From contig CAUJNA010001513.1 in the NCBI GenBank assembly GCA_963377175.1, positions 472,048 through 536,047 of the forward strand: 64,000 bases of DNA, given 5' to 3'. The translations under genes were made by a program, and so were the position numbers. The stretch's first letter is position 1. Each line of letters begins with the position of its first letter. The stretch is from Effrenium voratum (taxonomy: Eukaryota; Sar; Dinophyceae; Suessiales; Symbiodiniaceae). A model generated the notes under the pieces. The model searched no databases. It was not told where the DNA came from and saw only the letters and a list, made by a program, of their open reading frames with translations. Of the stretch, positions 54,053 to 63,316 are shown piece after piece.

Positions 54053-54457
54053 TCACAATTTTCCATAACTGGTTGATGAGGTTGATGAAGTCAAACGATG
54101 ATGGTTGAAGCTCCAACGGTCCTGGGTGCGTGGGCGAACACCGTGGTCAATGATTTTGACCTCTGTGACTCCCCGGTCACGGGTCACTTTGCACATCACA
54201 TCGGCAAGGGTCATGAGTTCCTTACACGGTGGAAGGGTTGAAGGGAAATAGAACAAAAAGGGACTGTTGCATAGCTGGGTTTCCTTCTGGGTCGTCTCAG
54301 CGCCCACCAAGCACACCGGCGTCTTGTCCTCCTTCACCAGCCAAGGCACCAGATCGGCAGAGCCGGCAGCGCTTCCTGGTTGGACCGCTTTGGGCGCTGA
54401 CGTGGGCGGGGTTTGGGGTTTGTATTTTTTTGCCAACCCTTTGAGCCATGTTCGCAC
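54053..54457 (-). CDS. Exon of large minus-strand gene
   Basis: The minus frame reads RTWLKGLAKKYKPQTPP, ADLVPWLVKEDKTPVCLV, ELMTLADVMCKVTRDRG and VTEVKIIDHGVRPRTQD. Mixed alpha/beta pattern, unknown family. The Ser/Thr-rich end near 54053 may be intron. Confidence 0.5.
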   Translation of the reverse strand: MRTWLKGLAKKYKPQTPPTSAPKAVQPGSAAGSADLVPWLVKEDKTPVCLVGAETTQKETQLCNSPFLFYFPSTLPPCKELMTLADVMCKVTRDRGVTEVKIIDHGVRPRTQDRWSFNHHRLTSSTSSTSYGKL

Positions 54458-54489
54458 TAAGCTAGTCGCGGAGAGGAAACCTCACAAAG

Positions 54490-54778
54490 CAGCTCAAGTT
54501 TCCATGGGGTTGCCAAAGGGCTCACGTTGGAGCACACCCAGAGTAACATCAGATGTGTCAATCTAAAAACAGGTTTTGACAAAAACTTGTCCTACCGCAA
54601 CCTCGCTGAAGCCCCCGACATTGAACCCGAAGAGTTCTCCATGAGATAGGTCGACTCGCTGAGACCCACGGTTGATGAGCCACAAGTCGCCCCCGTTGCA
54701 TAGCGCAACTTGAATGGTCGGCTCCCTGGCAAGCTTCGACGCGGCATCAATCCTCAGCACGGCACATGTGTGTCTCAA
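54490..54778 (-). CDS. Exons of large minus-strand gene
   Basis: The minus frame reads VLRIDAASKLAREPTIQ, VALCNGGDLWLINRGSQ and RVDLSHGELFGFNVGGF. A second block at 54495-54560 reads IDTSDVTLGVLQREPFG then NPMET. Confidence 0.5.
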
Positions 54779-54894
54779 ACGTTTGACAAGTCCGTTTGGT
54801 TTTCACTTGCTGTGGGAATTGCAAACAACACGGGTCGCAATATTCACAGGGCTGTTGTACGATGCTAGTTTCACGGTTTCCTTGGCCCTTACCT

Positions 54895-55198
54895 TCCAAA
54901 GAATGACACCCTACTTGGATCTAGGCACGTGTTGTTCCCCTCGAAGTCCTCCAACAACACGCCAGATGCGTTGAGCCGTTTCCTGAAGTTGAGCGGCCGC
55001 TCCCCCGCCCATTCAGGAGTGGCGTGGGTGCGGGCCGGACCTGTGTTGCCAGTGGTCGTGGAAGCAGGCGGGGATGTGCCGCCATGGTGGGATTTCAGGG
55101 CGGCAAGGAGGGTTGCCTCATTCAAAATGGCATCTTGTTTCTGCTTCAGCGCATCTGACTGGGTCGACTTGTACTTCTCGGCCACAAGATCGGGAATC
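54895..55198 (-). CDS. Exon of large minus-strand gene
   Basis: The frame from 55198 reads IPDLVAEKYKSTQSDAL, KQKQDAILNEATLLAAL and KSHHGGTSPPASTTTGN, then RPLNFRKRLNASGVLLED. Removing 55231-55198 or so (begins GA, ends AG, about 34 nt) would join it in frame to the exon at 55232-55654 (INQL-IPDLV). Confidence 0.5.
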
Positions 55199-55231
55199 CT
55201 TGTCAGTGGTAGGTGCAAGTGAGGTAGACAT

Positions 55232-55654
55232 CAATTGGTTGATATCTTCGGGTTTGAGCAAACGATAGTGATAGTGCAGCTTTTGGTCGCTACAAGCTTC
55301 GCAAAACAGAAGTTTGTGGGCTTTATGATTCGGGGCAAGCAACTGAAGATCAGCCCCAGCCAAGGACAGCACTTCCAGGGTTGGTAGATCAGTCGCGAAA
55401 GGAGCCTGCGGTCTCGTGTTTGGCCCTGCATCATTGGTCTTGTCCCACCATTGGCTGAGCATTCGCCCAGCCACCAAATCACGGCAGGAAGACATGGTGG
55501 CATGGTCGTCACACAGCCAAACCCCAAAGTACCTGAACTCCAAGTTGGTTGCGTTGGTAGCCTCTGGGGCTGCTGAAGGGTCTTGCATCACGAATGCCCG
55601 CTGTAGATCCCACACTGCTGAGCTCCACTCCGAAAACCTGGAAAGCAGCATCAA
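55232..55654 (-). CDS. Exon of large minus-strand gene
   Basis: The minus frame reads WDLQRAFVMQDPSAAPE, FRYFGVWLCDDHATMSS, GRMLSQWWDKTNDAGPN, LPTLEVLSLAGADLQLL and HKLLFCEACSDQKLHYH, up to LLKPEDINQL. One of the best exons in the window. CxxC-like and His-rich patches (CEACSDQKLHYHY) may bind metal. Family unknown. Confidence 0.6.
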
Positions 55655-55794
55655 ACAAGGTAGGCTCAGACATGGATGGAGGGCAAACTACCAACGCTAA
55701 CATGTACATTTCCAAACTTCAGCCTGTTGGGAAGCAAATCCACGACCAGAACTGGCTGCGGCTTTGTCTGGTCAACATTCTCCAAGAGCTGAAG

Positions 55795-56110
55795 CAGGAT
55801 GTCCCTTGTTCCGGCAACTCCCCGTTGCTGGACCTTTGTGCACCCGTGGAAAAACACTATTTGCACGCCAGTTGTAGCACCACAAGATTGCGCCAATGCG
55901 CCAAGCCACACGAAAATGCGGGGCAAGTGGGCGGTCTGGATCTGGGTTCTGCAATTCAGAAACCCTTCCTCGCTGGATTGCCGAGATCGACCCGAGCAGC
56001 GCTTTGGACTTCCCGAAGGGCGAGGCACGGTGGTTTCCGCAAAGGGCTGCAAGGCCTTGGAATGCGTCGCGCTTTGTACTGAACCAAGAAAAGGATACCC
56101 CGACGCGACA
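55795..56110 (-). CDS. Exon of large minus-strand gene
   Basis: The minus frame reads FSTKRDAFQGLAALCGN, HRASPFGKSKALLGSIS, AIQRGRVSELQNPDPDR, PLAPHFRVAWRIGAILW and VFPRVHKGPATGSCRNK. Probably followed by a block at 55670-55760 (ENVDQTKPQPVLVVDLLP). Confidence 0.5.
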
Positions 56111-56114
56111 TGTT

Positions 56115-56575
56115 TCAAGCAAGATGGGATGACCCTTTGAACTGTGCGCTTTTTTTTTAACCAAGCAACACGACCCCCTAGCGGTGGACTACTTCTTGTT
56201 GACTACTCCTTTCTGTTGACAAGGTTCATTGCTGGGATTTTTTGCGGCGATCTCCTCCATGCGCACTGTCAGCAAAGTTGAGGGCAATCTCGCTCACGTC
56301 CAAAGCCCTGACACAAGTTAGCGGGGCCCCGGAAATTTGAGAATGGGGGCCACTTTCTTTTGAAAGTGATTGGACGCGGGGAACCTAGAAAATGCGTCAC
56401 CCTTCAACGATCAAATCAAGGTAACGGGGCGTGTAAGGAACCCTTTTCTAACTTCTAATTCCTTTTTCTTTGGATGGCCCAATCCTTGCGCTGAGAGGGA
56501 CCTCCTAAGTCTAAGGAGCACGCGTCTCTTTAACTTTGAGTGGGCTAAAAGGACCCTTGTGACACTCATCAAGTT
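56115..56575. other. Presumed intron(s)
   Basis: No exon defended. The minus frame to 56411 is Arg/Leu-rich and doubtful. Confidence 0.4.
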
Positions 56576-56579
56576 TCCA

Positions 56580-56754
56580 AATCTGCTTTGAAAACATTGA
56601 GGTGTGTCGTGGGAGCTTGCAGTGTTTGAGGAAGCCCATGATCGGTCACCTTGTGAATCCAACCCTGTTGAAATCCAATTGAAGATCCTTGTGATGGTTC
56701 CTGCCTTTCCCGATCCTTCCTGGCTTTCCAATTTGCAAACTCATTGGATGACAT
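56580..56754 (-). CDS. Exon of large minus-strand gene
   Basis: The minus frame reads SSNEFANWKARKDRERQ, EPSQGSSIGFQQGWIHK and VTDHGLPQTLQAPTTHL. Confidence 0.45.
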
Positions 56755-56879
56755 TATGACATTGGACGAAACAAGATCCTTGCCAGGTTGACAGCCTCAG
56801 TATTTCAAAAAATCCCGTGGGGCAACCCCTGCAGCACAGCACGCCTAGGAATACTGAAACGTTGAAAAGTACACAAGGA

Positions 56880-57159
56880 CTCTGGGCTAGGACGGTGCTC
56901 CATTTGACCTTTTCTTGAGCCACAGCCATTTGTTTTGGAGGACCCAACCCTACAATGGCTTTCCAGGAGGGTTGTGGGGCCGGAAGCTTTGGGGTGATCA
57001 AAGCTGACAGGTTCATCCAAGCTGCGAGACCAGCTTGTCTTCCAAGAGGCGGCGGTTTTTCAGGACAGTGCATTTGTTGGTCGATGAGTGCCACTGGGGT
57101 AAAAGCACAAATGCCATCGTGTTGGCGTTGCCGGAGGCAACTGCCTGAACCACCGAAAC
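56880..57159 (-). CDS. Exons of large minus-strand gene
   Basis: 57159-57013 reads VSVVQAVASGNANTMAF, VLLPQWHSSTNKCTVLK and NRRLLEDKLVSQLG before a TGA. The following block (to about 56880) is open in two frames, one giving EPVSFDHPKASGPTTLLE and the other MNLSALITPKLPAPQPSW, so its frame is uncertain. The first block is clearly coding. Confidence 0.5.
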
Positions 57160-57179
57160 ACTCTCATCGATTGACAAAG

Positions 57180-57325
57180 CGCCTCAGATGAACACTGCAA
57201 TTGTCCACTGGTCATGGCAGCAGTTAATGGGGCAAGCTGCGGTTCGGCCACAAAGTTGCGTCCATCATCACGATGGTGAGCCTTGAAAGCAGCAAGTGCC
57301 AGTGTCCACTGCACGTGAAACACGT
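57180..57325 (-). CDS. Exon of large minus-strand gene
   Basis: After TTTCACGTGCAG the frame reads WTLALAAFKAHHRDDGR, NFVAEPQLAPLTAAMTS and GQLQ. A GC-AG intron of about 55 nt upstream would join it to the exon ending in VQMQ. Confidence 0.5.
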
Positions 57326-57344
57326 CTTGTCTAGCTTGGAGGCC

Positions 57345-57501
57345 CGGAGGCCCCCATATCCGCTTGCATCTGCACAATGTCTGGATGTGAGAGCATGATG
57401 TTGTCCAGGCTGACCAGCTTGTGGTGGGTGGTCATGAAGTTTTCAACGGCTTTCTTTCCGCGGTGGTATCTGTCATTCAAGTACTTGTAGTCCAAGGCGC
57501 C
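57345..57501 (-). CDS. Exon of large minus-strand gene
   Basis: Starts at 57501 after GATTCAG and reads GALDYKYLNDRYHRGKK, AVENFMTTHHKLVSLDN and IMLSHPDIVQMQ. Intron 57564-57502 (GC-AG, 63 nt) joins it in frame to the exon upstream (ASQQ-GALDY). Confidence 0.55.
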
Positions 57502-57564
57502 CTGAATCCAAGTTGGGCATACAAACGTGCCACACAAGGTTCAAACTAGCAAGGTGAGGCTTGC

Positions 57565-57660
57565 CTGTTGGCTTGCATGGAAGTTGTACGATGTGGCCCA
57601 CTCATTCAACTTGGCAAGGTCAGCATCAATCTGCAACGAAGTTTGCTGCCATGTAGTCGC
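57565..57660 (-). CDS. Exon of large minus-strand gene
   Basis: The minus frame reads TWQQTSLQIDADLAKLN then EWATSYNFHASQQ, ending at a GC donor at 57564. Confidence 0.5.
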
Positions 57661-57789
57661 CAAGAGTTGGGCCGACAACCTGAGGAATGCATCTCAATTG
57701 TTTTGAGTTTGAGCTTTGCGTGAAATAGATGCAACCGCAGGACTCCGCAGCCCGATCCTGCTTCGCGCTCTCCGCCTGTGCCGGGGAGC

Positions 57790-57975
57790 TTTGTGGGAAT
57801 GGCCGACTAGGGTGATGCAAATGCAGCTTTCAACCAACGGGATCCTTGCCTCAAGCCGATACTTTTGCAACGGGGTTGAAAAGATCGACACCTTGCCCAA
57901 ATCCGCTGGCGGCACTGAGCCCTCCAGCAAACTCGCGAGATCTGAGTCCCCGTGTCGCCCAAAGAACCTTAGGGA
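57790..57975 (-). CDS. Exon of large minus-strand gene
   Basis: The minus frame reads RHGDSDLASLLEGSVPP, ADLGKVSIFSTPLQKYR and LEARIPLVESCICITLV. Borders approximate. Confidence 0.45.
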
Positions 57976-58044
57976 GGTAGAGCGAGCTGGCGAAGTTGCA
58001 AAACACTTACAATCCATCTCTGTCGGGGACAAACCCTTAAGTGA

Positions 58045-58178
58045 GGCACGACTTGTTGATGTCCGACTCAACCTTGTCAGCAAACGCCTTTGGCACGGAA
58101 GAATGGAACTGCTCCCAGCAGGCAAGATAGGCGCCGCAGATTCGCTGAAGGCTCTCCTTGCTCAAGTGGATAGCTAAC
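58045..58178 (-). CDS. Exon of large minus-strand gene
   Basis: The minus frame reads LAIHLSKESLQRICGAY, LACWEQFHSSVPKAFAD and KVESDINKSCL. Strong amphipathic helix pattern. Confidence 0.5.
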
Positions 58179-58259
58179 AGGGTGAGCAATGCAATGCAGA
58201 AGTGGGCAAGCCCTCTTACTTCTTCTTAGCTATTTGTTTGCAGAACAGGTAATGCGGCT

Positions 58260-58467
58260 AAATGTCCACTGCGGGGGCAGTCCACGGCTTTCGCATTTTG
58301 GGCGCCAAGGCTTGGTAGTCCGAATCCATTCTGGCCACCAGCAATTCCAACAACTTCTCAGTGTTGGTCAAGTTGTTGGACCATGGGGCAAGGGCTCCAG
58401 ACGCGGTGCTGAACCCACTGTTCAGAAGCTTGACTGCCAGCGGCTCATGTGTTATGAACTTCGGCAT
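58260..58467 (-). CDS. Exon of large minus-strand gene
   Basis: The minus frame reads MPKFITHEPLAVKLLNS, GFSTASGALAPWSNNLT, NTEKLLELLVARMDSDY and QALAPKMRKPWTAPAVD. Coding in pattern. Confidence 0.5.
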
Positions 58468-58539
58468 CGTGTAGAGCCTGGTCGGGTTCGGCTGAACTTG
58501 GTTTCCAAATCATCACGAAGTCAGAGGACATGTCCTTCT

Positions 58540-58745
58540 TGGCCCAGCGGTTTTGCTATCTTAGGTGTTCATACCAAGAACTCAAGTTCCAAGGTATAAG
58601 TTCAAAGGGGTTCATCCCAAGCGCTTCTGAAGTGTTCATATGAAGGGTTCCCACCCAAGAGTTTACACCAGGGCTCACACATGATTCCAAAGCAAATCCA
58701 AGGGTTCATTCCAAGGGTTCATACTAAGAAAAGGGCTCAGATTTT
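58540..58745. repeat. AAGGGTTCATNCCAAG repeat in an intron
   Basis: Repeated GGGTTCATTCCAAG, GTGTTCATACCAAG and AAGGGTTCCCACCCAAG words. Sits between two minus-strand exons. Confidence 0.7.
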
Positions 58746-58754
58746 TACAGGGAG

Positions 58755-58952
58755 CCTTTGACAAAAAGTCACACTTGTTTTCTTCGTGGGTCGTTGGAAG
58801 AAGGCAGAAGCAAACCGTGGCCTCACAAGGTCGGTCAAGCGGTTCTTGATAGGAGCTGGGATGTCACGCAATAAATGCACCGCCGCAGCCGACTCTTGCT
58901 TGCCTATGCTGTAGGCACTCGCAAACGAGGAGATGCTGTTGGCAGCCTGGCA
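58755..58952 (-). CDS. Exon of large minus-strand gene
   Basis: The minus frame reads AANSISSFASAYSIGKQ, ESAAAVHLLRDIPAPIK and NRLTDLVRPRFASAFFQ, then RPTKKTS. No start codon inside, so it is only visible as an internal exon. Clearly coding, family unknown. Confidence 0.55.
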
Positions 58953-59009
58953 GGACTAGGGAGCCTTGCGGGCCTTGAGTCAAACAGCGGGCAATGGATT
59001 GCAACACTA

Positions 59010-59125
59010 TGGACGTTGTAGGAATTGGAAGAACCATCCTGCCTCCAAGGAAAGGACGGACCGTTCTGTTGACAAGCCGCCCCTCACCATGAACTCCAGC
59101 TGAAAGACCAAGTTAAAACAATTTG
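59010..59125 (-). CDS. Exon of large minus-strand gene
   Basis: The minus frame reads NCFNLVFQLEFMVRGGL then STERSVLSLEAGWFFQF. Confidence 0.4.
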
Positions 59126-59229
59126 GCCGGCGTCTTGTGCTTGTGCTTCCCAGTGTGACTCCTGCAGACATGTGGTAACAAATAAGTTTTTTACTCGCTA
59201 CCTTGTGCAATGTCAGTCAAGTCTTGAGA

Positions 59230-59680
59230 CAGCCTCGGTTTGTGCTGACAACTTGAGACATGTCGGAGGGCACCACGGTGACGTAGATTGTGGAAAAAGT
59301 CCTCAATTAAGCATCCGATGTTCAGGAAACATTGACCGTGCGCTGCAACATGCTCAAGTTGAGCCAAGCGTCTTTTTTGCATGGTCTGGCAAAGCCTTGC
59401 AGATTGCCAAATTGCCAGGAGCATTGAGCTGGACAAGAAACGACTGGCCTCCAGAAGCTCTGGGAGCTCGAAGCAGGCCATCAGCACGCTGAGCATGCAG
59501 ACTGATCGATTCCATCCCTTGACCATGAAAAAGGTACAAGGGCGGGCTAGCTCATCTGCTGCCGGGGGAAGGTCAAACGCAGGCCCCATAAGCCAACTTG
59601 GCTGAACTCCCGTGGCACATAGTTTCTCGGTCCCCGGTGTGTCGGGTGAGGACTGCATGCCGTTGAGCAGGATGAGCTGG
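59230..59680 (-). CDS. Exons of large minus-strand gene
   Basis: The minus frame reads QRSLCQLILLNGMQSSP, DTPGTEKLCATGVQPSW, NRSVCMLSVLMACFELP and ELLEASRFL, then QTMQKRRLAQLEHVAAH and GQCFLNIGCLIEDFFHN. One open frame throughout, although a short intron may be hidden near 59400. Confidence 0.5.
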
Positions 59681-59734
59681 CACAGGCTCCGTTGAACATC
59701 CTAGGTGTCAAGTACCCGCGTTTTTAGGCTTAGG

Positions 59735-59880
59735 GAGTCAAAACATATATGCTGAGACACGTTGTCGGCTGTCCCCCTCAACCCGTAGTCGTTCCTGAAA
59801 GGGAGTTGCCAGGGTCGCAGCTGCACGGCCCCAGTGCGGTTGACATCCGCCGGCTGGGCATAGATCGTAAGAGTTCAAAA
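59735..59880 (-). CDS. Exon of large minus-strand gene
   Basis: The minus frame reads YAQPADVNRTGAVQLRP, WQLPFRNDYGLRGTADN and VSQHICFDSLSL. Good coding pattern. Confidence 0.5.
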
Positions 59881-60149
59881 GAGACTTTGCAAACAAAAGC
59901 AACTAACTATCTCGGCATGGCACACGTTGCTCTCGGCTGGAAACGTGTTTTCGATCCAGGTGAAGAACTCGACTGCTCGCTCCTGGCGAGAGGTAAGAAT
60001 TAGGGGCTGGCGCAATTCTTGCATGTGAACAGTGGCAATGTTCTCCGGCCTGATGGGTCAGCTTGTCAGTAAGATAGGTGTCGAGGCATACCCCCTTGTT
60101 GAAAATAGTCGCATCCCTTGGATGGCAAATTTGGAACAATGTTGTTCAT

Positions 60150-60307
60150 CATCAGTTTCTGCTGCAAAGGTGCATCCATTGTTCAAACAGTTTCAAGTGG
60201 GGCATCGCTAAAGCATCCGCGGGGATGTTGAGCACATCCTTCTTGGCAGATTTGCTTTGCCTCCCCCCCCCTTCGGAGGTTCTCCGCTTCGAGCCCTTCG
60301 GAGGCAT
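60150..60307 (-). CDS. Candidate first exon of large minus-strand gene
   Basis: ATG at 60307 on the minus strand starts MPPKGSKRRTSEGGGRQ, SKSAKKDVLNIPADALA and MPHLKLFEQWMHLC. A basic, nuclear-signal-like start followed by a helical stretch. It ends near GCAG at about 60155. The next exon may be at about 60000-60140 (TDKLTHQAGEHCHCSHA). Confidence 0.5.
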
Positions 60308-60589
60308 GTCGGCCGGTGGCCAAACCTGGCGCGGGCTGTCGGATGGTGTGGTCTTTGAAAATGCCCCCCCGCAAACCAATCAGTTTCATGTTCATCGGTT
60401 TTGCTGGGAAAGAGGGGTTGCAAACAGAACGAAGGTTCCAGGCATTGTGTGTGGGATGTTGTGCTGTTCAGCTGAATTAAAACTAAAAGAATTGTGCGTT
60501 GAGGTTTGGCACCAAGGATGCAAAAGTTGTAGGAAGACCGCCCCAGTAAATCTGAGTTCAATCAACCAATGAAAGGATTTGATTGGTTG

Positions 60590-61105
60590 AGGGGAAGGGG
60601 GAGGGAGGGGGGTGGGGGGGGGGGGGTTGGGGGGGTGGAGGGCATAAGACAATGGGGTTTGTGCCGAGCTTTTTGGGACCGGCGTTGGTTTGTGCCGAGC
60701 TAGGCGGTAGACTGTTGGGGTTTGTGCCGAGTTGGAGGGTGCCAAACCGCAAATTGTGCCGAGAAACGATCGAGCTACTCACAAAACAATTGGTGCTCAA
60801 TGAAAAGATTCCCCAAACTGGCACACAAATGGGTGGATGTCATGCACACAATGGGGTTCTTCTTCCAGGCAGTGAGTGCCTAATAAGCACAACCTGGGTA
60901 ATGTGAATGCATCCCTGGTTTGTGCCGCGCAACGCCCTCGCTAAGCACAAAGGGTACCCCAGCAATCGGTTTTCCAGTTTTCCAAAAATGTTCTGAGTGG
61001 AAACGTTGCAATTGCTCCCTGGGGCCTAGGTTTTCTGCCGGACAACGGCCTTGCTAAGCACAACCAACGGACATTCTGGAATCAACCACTTTGTGCCGAC
61101 ATGCC
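60590..61105. repeat. G-run and TTTGTGCCGAGC repeats
   Basis: 60587-60640 is G-rich with long G-runs. 60655-61100 repeats GTTTGTGCCGAGC and later the related TAAGCACAA, in mixed orientation. Confidence 0.65.
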
Positions 61106-61109
61106 GGCT

Positions 61110-61885
61110 CACAATGATGAAGTGTGTGGAGGGGCAACCCCAGAAACAGCATTTACCTGTGAGCAAGAGAGCTGTCATTTGTGGTGAACCCCGACCTAAT
61201 CAAGATTTGCAACTGCAAACCTGCACAAATCCTAGCCAACAGTTGCATGCTTCTTCACAATACGCCGTTGACATTGGGCTGAATCCTCACAAAGAATGAA
61301 CAGGGTTGTGTCACACAGCGCAACTGAGACATCAAGCATCAACTGTTGGCTCAAAACTCGCGGCATCCAGATGTCCCCGCTGGATGATTTCCCAGAAGCA
61401 GCGATGGCTATCTCCTTTCAGTGACAGCCATCGCTTCAGAAACAATCTCCAGGGCGCGGGCCATAGGCACGCCCTGGGCCCAAAGCCGCGCAGCAGCGTT
61501 GTACAGCGCTTGGTCGCTCCGAGCCCTGCGAAAGCGGAATGCTTCGTCGCCGACAGGCCGCTCCGCCAGCAAGCGCAAGGGATTTGGCGCCTAAGGTGGT
61601 TGGCAAGCCAAGGGCTGCGAGCAAATTGGCGCTCTGAGCCCGAGACGGCTTCCAAATTCTGCGCGACCGCCAATGGAAGCGCTCTTGCCCCTGGGCCAAC
61701 AGCTGGCCCTCGATGGGGAAGAGCCCTGCCCAGAAACACGCGTGCAGAGCAAGTGCAAAGACTGGAAAGCTGAGGCCCAGGCCAAGCAACGTCGAGCAAT
61801 GGCTGGTGCTGCGGGGTCCCATTAGCAAGGTTTTGGACTTCGATGGCCGCTGCGTCCATGCAGAAAGGTTCCTCACCTGACATAT
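61110..61885. other. Unassigned region downstream of the DUF7869 gene
   Basis: Minus frames at 61332-61930 are open in several phases. EEPFCMDAAAIEVQNLA may be a further exon. No clear choice. Confidence 0.35.
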
Positions 61886-61889
61886 CGAG

Positions 61890-62028
61890 CACAACGAGCG
61901 CACAATGCCCAAAGGATGAGAGCCCGGCAAAGCAACTTGGCGTACTTGCGCAGGTGCTTGCTCTCGTCAGACTCAATGTTGACGGGCTTTTCGGTGAAGA
62001 CTGCAATCGCGCGCTGGGGCCACGCAAG
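61890..62028 (-). CDS. Probable 3' exon of the DUF7869-type gene
   Basis: After CTTCTTAG the minus frame reads LAWPQRAIAVFTEKPVN, IESDESKHLRKYAKLLC and RALILW. Clearly coding and in the same direction as the DUF7869 exons. The way it joins the previous exon was not worked out. Confidence 0.45.
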
Positions 62029-62039
62029 CTAAGAAGCTA

Positions 62040-62166
62040 AAACACGTGCAAAAACAGGCGCTCGCCTGGCGGACACTGTGCGGCAGCCATCTCGGCGGCC
62101 GCCTGCGCTGGCATGTAGAGAAACTTCATGGGCTGCCAATTCTCATCGCTCATGAACTGTTTGGTC
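62040..62166 (-). CDS. DUF7869-type gene, exon 4
   Basis: The minus frame reads TKQFMSDENWQPMKFLY then MPAQAAAEMAAAQCPPG. The K-Q-F-M-S-D-E-N-W stretch matches the tail that usually follows the DUF7869 core in dinoflagellate proteins. It is joined to exon 3 by removing 62217-62167 (GA-AG, 51 nt), giving VVLR-TKQF. Confidence 0.55.
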
Positions 62167-62217
62167 CTGACGTGTGTAAAAAGCACGAAAAGCAGAACAA
62201 AGGATGCAGCGCCGCTC

Positions 62218-62448
62218 CTTAGAACGACATCGGAAGGACTGTGAGGTGCGGCGCGGCGGCGCCAGAACCTATCGTCCAAGTCATCTCGATGAAGTCCTGG
62301 CGCGAGTGCAGCGGAGACGCAAGCGCTCAGCACGGGCCCTCGCAGTCCTGTGTCGCTGAAACGCTCCAAAGAGAAGACATGCGGTGCGCCAGGACCGCCG
62401 ATGCCTTTGACATGAGCGTTGCTGCTGTAGAGGGCCAGGAAGTGCTTC
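62218..62448 (-). CDS. DUF7869-type gene, exon 3
   Basis: The frame from 62448 reads KHFLALYSSNAHVKGIG, GPGAPHVFSLERFSDTG and AAPHSPSDVVLR. GIGGPGAPHVF is a signature that I associate with this family. It is joined to exon 2 by removing 62522-62449 (GA-AG, 74 nt), giving RDW-KHFL. Confidence 0.65.
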
Positions 62449-62522
62449 CTACAACAGGTTAAATCCAACAGAAAGCGGCTACAGAGTTCGGAAGGAAAGC
62501 ACAGAAAGGGCTGCCAAGTTTC

Positions 62523-63316
62523 CAGTCGCGGAACTGCGTGACAAGAGCCACTTTGCGCAGCGGCTCATGAGGCCTGTGGGAAGGCAGCTGAAAGAAATCT
62601 TCAAGGCACCCGCGGAAAGCAGTGGAAGTCCATAGTTCAGGATATCTCTGGAGCCACAGCCGAAGCGTTGCAAAAAAGGCATCTATGTCCTCGTGCGAGT
62701 GGCCAGATGATAGGAACGAGAGTTGGCACCCTTTCAGGCGGTGAAGTGCCACCATGGACGCGGCCAGGCGCAGCATCGTGTTGTTTTTCAACTCACGAGA
62801 GCAGTTGTCAGCTTGCAAATGCAGGAAGCACTGCCTCAAGTCGATGCCTTTTCGCTGGAGCAACGTCATGCCGTGGGCTATAATCTCAGCTGTCCGTGAG
62901 GAATTGCTGGACACTCCTTCGGGAGAGAGAGCAACAAGGGCAACGTGTCCGTGGATGAGCAGCGTTGTGCTAGTCAAACGGGGCCGCGCCCAATTTGCAA
63001 ACTCTTTGGAGCACATACTGTGGCTGCGAGGATACGCGTGCTTAGCGGCGTCCATGGAGTCGATGATGCACGTGATAAAGCAGGGCATTGGGTTCACGCT
63101 GTCTAACCGGGAGCGTGCCCGGGCAAACCAATACACTTGCCGGTCACGATGCTGCCGGGAGAGGTGCTTCTGCAGTTCGAGCACTTGCGCTCGCCTGGCT
63201 GGTCCGCAGTGGCCCAAACGCTTTATGATGAGGCGGTGCCGAATGCACTGGCTGCATTTGGCATGGTGTGACCAAGAGCGGATGCGGAGCTTATCTTTGA
63301 AGTCTTCTTGCCATAC
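62523..63316 (-). CDS. DUF7869-type protein, core exon 2
   Basis: The core begins at 63316 with VWQEDFKDKLRIRSWSHH, has a CSQC pair, then CIIDSMDAAKHAYPRS. The family signatures follow: LHLQADNCSRELKNN and FLSSGHSHEDIDAFF. The D-x-x-x-D-x-A-K, Q-A-D-N and G-H-S-H-E-D-I-D motifs carry acidic residues in the order seen in RNase H-fold enzymes. This family is widespread in dinoflagellates and other eukaryotes and may derive from transposases, but no activity is proven. The frame as read stops at 62459 only because it runs past the donor at 62522 into the intron. Confidence 0.75.

Noticed and set aside
60583..60906. Gly/Trp-rich plus-strand frame
   Set aside because: Starts in the G-run and passes into the TTTGTGCCGAGC repeat.
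61332..62027. 231-codon minus-strand frame as one gene
   Set aside because: Overlaps a better frame (AIAVFTEKPVNIESDES) that fits a spliced exon; most of the long frame looks like chance in GC-rich DNA.
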